64,000 nucleotides of DNA, from NCBI GenBank assembly GCA_025266875.1, contig JALLLT010000008.1, forward strand, positions 992,001-1,056,000, read 5' to 3'. Positions 59,066-64,000 of the stretch are shown piece by piece. Each line of letters opens with the position of its first letter. Within the stretch, counting starts at the first letter, position 1. A program made the translations under genes and the position numbers. The notes beneath the pieces were generated by a model. The model was not told the origin of the DNA and ran no database searches. It worked only from the letters and a program-made list of their open reading frames with translations. Source of the stretch: Fennellomyces sp. T-0311. Lineage: Eukaryota; Mucoromycota; Mucoromycetes; Mucorales; Lichtheimiaceae.

Positions 59066-61721
59066 TTATCGCTTTGGCGATGATGACAGAGAAGAGTAGT
59101 AGTTGTTTGCAAACGATATCAGACCATTCAGCAACCCGTCGTCTTGGCGAGGTTCTTTGACGAAGGCGGCGGGCTGTCCCAGAGGCGTTTCCACAACCTT
59201 GTAGCTTCCATCGGCTTCAAAATACTTGCCTGACCAAATATGTCGCCATGACGTGTTTCCAGATTCGCGCGGAAAGTAGACTTTGACGTAGGCGTTGGAG
59301 GGGGATACTGTGGGGGCCACCATCAGGTACGGGCCCAAGAGGTATTGGGAAAAGACGATTTGGCGGACAGTCAGGTCGTCGGGGTAGTAGAGCACAAGGT
59401 GTCGCATCAATGGCCATCCCTTCTCGTACGCTTCTTCCATGTAACGTTTTCGATACGGCGCCAGCGATGCGTACAGTTTGGCCGTATGCGCAAAGTGTGC
59501 GTATGTTTCTTCGTCGTCGTAGAACTGCGCGTTGCGTTCGGGCAATATGCCTGTACACCATGGGGGTGGTTTACACACTGGATTTCCCCCAACGAACAAG
59601 TAAAAACAACCATACCTTCTTGGGTGCGGTACACAGCGGTGAATGCCGCAAGCTCCATCCATCGATACAGCAAGTCCCGACTCCGTGCCATGGAAGCACC
59701 GGGCAACAAGCCTTCAATGGTCGTGAATCCACCCACATCGCAATGAGTGAGCGAGAATCCCGAAAATCCACCCGACAGCATGCCCGTGATCTACAGCCAA
59801 GACGCGTTAGTTTCCTCCCTTCGTGACAAAGTTCCCCTGTTCATGTTTTGCGCACCGCACTCTTCAATCCATCCGTTTGGTCCCACGCAACATTGTGATC
59901 GCCCGACCACACGAGTTGGAGGTGTTGAGGGGAGCGCGTGTATCCGGACCGGAAGAAGCACACGGGCTGGTTCTTGACGTCGCACTCTTGCATTGCTTCC
60001 AGATGCAACTGCTGCCATGTCTCGGCATAAAGGTTGTGGTAGGACGCTGGTTCCTGTTTCGAACTCAATTCGACATTGTTGTAGGGCAAATTCTCACCCA
60101 TATCGACCATCATGCCTGGCACTCGTTCTTTCAGTCCATACTATTTACCCATACGCAAGGCTTACCTGAAACACCCGTGTCCCAGAACTGCTGGATGAGG
60201 ACCTGCTTGAACCAAGCCCTGGCCTCATCGTTTGTCAGATCCAGCAGCCCGGCTTCCAACCCGCCCGACTGCACCATGCAGACGCCTTGATCTTTTCGTT
60301 TGACCAAGTAGCCATTTTCGGACGCCTCTCGGAAAAAATCACGCTTGGCATCCTGTTTGTGGACCAGCAAGGGATTGACATACGACAAGACGCGGACGTC
60401 CTGCTTGCTCATGTCATCGATCAACTCCAGCCAATCTGGATAGGTATGCGGATCATTCTCCCAATGCCACCAAAGACGCTTCAGCGCCACACTCTGAGAG
60501 AGGGGCTGCAGACGTTGGCCACACCAATCGGGAATCCACACCGCAGCTAGGGGAGCCCCGTGATTTTTCAGCTGCGTAACAATCTGTCGCACCTTGGTGC
60601 TGCCACCCTGAATGCCGGCCAACACACCTTGGTTGATCCAATCGGGCAATGGACGCATTCGACCAGCATACGACGTGTATTCGGTAATCAGGTCCAGCAT
60701 GGAGTCTCCGTCAATGAGACGACCGACTAATCCGTCCCGGGTATCGACGCGAATGGTGACGCGATCCGGCTCGATCAGATTGAAACTGGCGTATTCGGAT
60801 GTTTCAAGAAACAAACATCGCTTATCCGTGCTGATGAATTGCGGTACGGATACGTAGGAGGCGCAATGCCCATCGTCGCCGCTAAAGTACCCTTCGACAA
60901 AGCCTCGGGCGGAGCTGAGGAACGATGATGTCTATCGGGCGAAATGTGTGAGGGTTCCACCCCATCCATTCTTTTGGGTACGTTTGTTACACTACCTGCG
61001 GGCCACCACATCCGTGCCCTCGCTCTCTGTTTAATCCATGTCAAGCTTTCGTAAAAGAGCCATATCCTTTTTTTGGTTTTACCTGATCAAGATGGGGACT
61101 TTGTGGCCTTTCAGCGAGGAATAGGCGAATTGTTCGCCAAAGCCGTAAAAGTCTTCTTCCTTGCGACTTTCAAAGGTCAGAAACAGCCGACTATAATTGG
61201 CCATGGCCGGGTCACGCTGGGTGATTCGCACAATGAACTGGAGTTGGTGCGGGCTGAGCTCCTTCAACTCAAACTCGTAATTCAAGTGGGTTGGCGGGGC
61301 GATGCGAGTGCCAAGACCACCGTAGACCACTACGGAAGCATCGTCTTTGGGAGCAATCCTGGTGATTGTTTGCAGTCGTGTTGGTTTGTCGTCGTGCTCG
61401 GTTATTTTATACAAACTATCATTGTAATCCATTGGCGACATTTGGTCGGCTCCCAGACTGGACGAGAGAAACGGGATATTGTGAAGTGCTTTTTGGCAAC
61501 GTTAGTGGTGACCCAGCAAAAGTGTGTGGCTAGTTACATTTCCATAGAGTCTTGCCCTTGCTGTTCTTGATGATCAATGCGCGGGCTTCCTCGTCCACTT
61601 GCACGGTGAAATGGCCGGTGGAAAAGCCTCGGTCACTGACGGCGTTTCCGATGGACAGGCGCGGCTCCACGTAGCTGTCGAGGGGAGCCAGTCCCACCGA
61701 CTTGATAAAGGATTGAAACAT
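59066..61721 (-). CDS. GH31 glycosidase, YihQ (sulfoquinovosidase)-like
   Basis: Retaining alpha-glycosidase. Seven exons: 61721-61538, about 61449-61083, 61026-60996, 60931-60166, 60115-59856, 59790-59616, 59550-59066; 755 residues. No signal peptide is visible (MFQSFIKSVGLAPL), so it is probably intracellular. The N-terminal beta domain ends YGFGEQFAYSSLKG; the barrel has WIPDWCGQR, KRLWWHWENDPHTYPDW and SYVNPLL; the nucleophile is Asp454 in MVDMGENLP, and the acid/base is Asp522 in WSGDHNVAWD with FFRSGYTRSP before it; then DVGGFTT and the C-terminal sheets. Order and motifs follow bacterial YihQ rather than maltase-type GH31. Arg346 and Trp349 align with the sulfonate-binding pair of YihQ, but YihQ Gln288 is Pro here. 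The second exon's acceptor is uncertain. Substrate unproven. Confidence 0.88.
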
Positions 61722-61870
61722 GACAGAGGACAACGAAGAAAAGGGTTAAAAGAAAAAGGGAAAAAAAAAGAAGCAAGCCGAAAACCGAGGGCAATTTTTT
61801 AATAAAAAGTTACGCGTTGTTTCAAAGTATTTTGGCCCTGATGACACACACACACACACAGTACAAGCTA

Positions 61871-62207
61871 CTACTTCTTGCCAACCGTCTTTTTCAGCTC
61901 ATTCAAATCCTTCTGGAGCGACTCGGTCACTTGCTTCTGCTGCTCCAGCGCATCGTGCAGCGCCTTGATCTTCTCGGCATCCTGACCAATTTCACCTCAT
62001 GTTAGTGTACATTCCACACACGCGAACATGCAAACAAAAACATACGTGTTGACGCGCCCACTGGTTTTCGATCGCCTTTTCCTTGTCGCTGAAGGACCCT
62101 TTGGAGGATGCCGTTGCGCCTTCACTGCCGCTAAAGTTGGAGGAGTACAGACGACGAGACAACAAGACGACGGAGCGCTTTGGGATGGCGGTTCTTGATA
62201 TCATCAT
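61871..62207 (-). CDS. INH1: Mitochondrial F1-ATPase inhibitor IF1
   Basis: Small protein that blocks ATP hydrolysis by F1-ATPase when the membrane potential collapses. Exons 62207-62046 and 61981-61871; 90 residues. The N-terminus MMISRTAIPKRSVVLLSRRL is a basic amphipathic presequence. The inhibitory region follows (SNFSGSEGATASSKGSFSDK, EKAIENQWARQH), then the dimerising helix DAEKIKALHDALEQQKQ ending KKTVGKK. The intron has an ACTAAC branch site. It lies between the GH31 gene (same strand, 150 bp) and VAC14 (divergent). Confidence 0.93.
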
Positions 62208-62500
62208 TTTTGGGAAAAGTGAAGAGAAGAGTGTGGAAAAGAAAAGTGTTTCTCTCCCAAAAATCACGCCAGCCCGTTTAAAAGCGCTTTGCAAAAGTGA
62301 AACAACGGTGGCCAATCATATCATACAAGTTTATGCAGCAGGTTTTGCGAGGCATCTCCGAAGGGCGTGATGGTCTGAAACGCCAAAAAGCGTATATTTT
62401 TTTTTCTTTGCCCCCCAAAAAGCCTGGTGCAGAGTCCCTGATAAGTGGCTCTCTCTCTCTCTCTTTTTCCTCTTTCTCTCACCCACCCTCTTGGTTTGCA
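62208..62500. promoter_or_regulatory. Shared divergent promoter, IF1/VAC14
   Basis: 293 bp between divergent ATGs. T-rich runs near 62396-62410, and a (CT)n tract with TTTTTCC (62452-62480) just upstream of VAC14. No specific factor site is recognised. Confidence 0.5.
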
Positions 62501-64000
62501 ATGAAATCAAGTGTTTTTTCATCAACGGTAATCCGGGAATTGACGGACAAGACGTACGATCGGCGCAAAGTGGCAGCGTTGGAAGTCGAAAGGTTTATTT
62601 TGTGTATGGGAAAAAATATTCTCTGGTCGGTAACTTGGAAAAACGCAATATATTGTATTTAGTCTGGTAAAGCAGAACAAGGAGAGCCGAGAACAAATTA
62701 TCGGCATCATCCAAGAGCTTGTGAACGACTTTGTGTATTCCGCCGACTCCAATGCCCAGTGCGGCGGTCTCATAAGCTTGGCGGCGACGGCAATCGCTTT
62801 GGGCCCAGTAAAGTATTCCTTTTCCGCCCTACATAAAGTTAACCCATGTGCTCATGTATCGTCAGAGTGTTGCCGCCTATCTCGATACCGTTGTCCCACC
62901 CATCCTGACTTGCTTGAGCAGTAAAGAGTCACGGGTACGCTACTACGCATGCGAATGCATGTACAATGTTGCCAAAGTTTCCAAGGGCGAATTGCTCCGT
63001 TTCTTCAACGAGCTTTTCGAAGCGCAATGCACGGTAACCCACATAAAAAGCTGGACAATGCGTGTATATTAAAAACAAAACCAAAAACGAACCAGCTCGC
63101 GAGCGACAAGGAACAATCAGTCAGGAACGGAAGAGAAATTCTGGACCGATTGGTCAAGGAGATCGTGTATGAATTGGCCGCCACGCATGTGTCACCGTAC
63201 ACGGAGGAGGGCAAGGCATTCTCGCTTGCGAAATTCATCCCTGTGCTACGAAGACATGTATACAGCTGCAACCCGTTCGAACGAATGTACGTCATGTCGT
63301 GGATCGGTATTCTGGATTCCGTGCCGGGGCTCGATTTAATGTGGTACTTGCCCGACTTTCTCGATGGACTGATGCGCTACTTGACCGACACCCGGCATCA
63401 GATACGGTCCAACGCGCGCATCCTGCTGAACCAACTGTTCCAGCAAGTCCAGTACATTTCTCGGCAAAACGAGGACGAAGGGGTGGCGATACGGAAGGAG
63501 GATGAAACAGTCCAAACAACCAAACATTTGCAATATGACCGTATGCTCGACATTCTGATCCAACACGTGTCCTCCACCAAAGAAGACATCCAACGCACCG
63601 CCTTGCAATGGATGATCGAGTTGATTGCCGTTGCAAAGACTGTGGTGATCGCATTCACCCCGCGCATTGTCGGTGCCGTCTTACCGCTCTTGCAGCATTC
63701 GATACCCACCATCAGCGCATTCGCCATCGAAACAAACAGAAATTTGCAAAAACTGGTGCTGGATTTGACCATCGAACCCGTCGCCAGTCACAGCGATCCA
63801 CCCACCACCCATTCGACCATGCCCATGCTGTTGCGAAGGCAACATCGTTCGGATATCGGACGTCATCAGAGTAGACGCAGGGGCGAGCCCTTTGATTATT
63901 CGATGATTGTGGCGAACCTTCGACTGCAGCTTGTGAATGAACATGAACAGACACGCTTGGCAAGTCTCGAATGGCTTCTTTTGTTACACAAAAAAGCGCC
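62501..64000 (+). CDS. VAC14: VAC14, scaffold of the FAB1 complex (5' part)
   Basis: HEAT-repeat scaffold that holds FAB1 kinase and FIG4 phosphatase together on the vacuole. Exons seen: 62501-62592, 62663-62807, 62866-63033, 63096 to the window edge; the frame is still open at 64000, so the gene is cut by the window. The start MKSSVFSSTVIRELTDKTYD opens the family N-terminus. The repeats NAQCGGLISLAATAIAL, VAAYLDTVVPPILTCLSSKE, RVRYYACECMYNVAKVSKGE, HVSPYTEEGKAFSLAKFIPV and FERMYVMSWIGILDSVPGLD are the strongly conserved VAC14 HEAT core. A His/Arg-rich linker follows, then a second conserved block FDYSMIVANLRLQLVNEHEQ. Typical VAC14 is about 780-880 residues, so roughly half is visible. Confidence 0.95.

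Noticed and set aside
1..64000. CRISPR arrays, prokaryotic operons, bacterial-type attachment sites and tRNA genes
   Set aside because: Spliced eukaryotic genes throughout; no spaced direct repeats of array type were seen, and no tRNA A-box/B-box pair was recognised on reading.

Overview
The window is nuclear DNA of a fungus. Almost every gene is split by short spliceosomal introns (mostly about 50-75 nt, donors GTAAGT/GTATGT-like, acceptors YAG, several ACTAAC/CTAAT branch sites). The gene set is fungal: ITC1, a yeast-type heat shock factor, CAF120/SKG3, THR4, FAB1, VAC14, UTP20, ISY1, RIC8. A Mucoromycota-type early-diverging fungus is my best guess from protein style, the small introns and the MBOAT_2 wax-synthase-like enzyme; I cannot fix the genus. 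Gene models were built by eye from reading frame, splice signals and remembered family motifs.

Layout. 0.6-6.4 kb: convergent ITC1 (ISWI-complex subunit) and an HSF-type transcription factor. 6.4-11.6 kb: gene-poor. 11.6-14.8 kb: an intronless MBOAT acyltransferase and a LEA2-like membrane protein. 15.0-28.0 kb, all on the minus strand: FAB1 (PI3P 5-kinase family), THR4 (threonine synthase), CAF120/SKG3-like PH protein. 28.0-40.7 kb: gene-poor and AT-rich, holding a mitochondrial ribosomal protein bL9m gene, a small coiled-coil ORF, a Tc1/mariner-type MITE and a decayed coding stretch. 40.7-64 kb: gene-dense, with a myristoylated LRR protein, UTP20 (9 kb), a beta-hydroxyacid dehydrogenase, RIC8, APT1, a small PPxY protein, ISY1, a YihQ-like GH31 glycosidase, the mitochondrial ATPase inhibitor IF1, and VAC14, which runs off the right edge.

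Most genes are unrelated housekeeping functions, but two pairs are linked. RIC8 (chaperone/exchange factor of G-alpha) and APT1 (acyl-protein thioesterase, which can depalmitoylate G-alpha) are divergent and share 207 bp. FAB1 and VAC14 encode an enzyme and the scaffold of the same PI(3,5)P2 complex, though they lie over 40 kb apart.

The most striking observation is that this FAB1 is eroded at functional sites. The FYVE finger has lost its central RHHCR part. The invariant Asp of the kinase MDYSLL motif is Asn (TNYSLL), and the Asp of DLKGS is also Asn, while the rest of a 1772-residue, 11-exon frame is intact. Other points are a GC-AG intron and one unresolved frame break in UTP20, a start codon alone on its own exon in ISY1, a 31-nt exon in the GH31 gene, and a Met-rich tandem repeat at the end of the CAF120-like protein.
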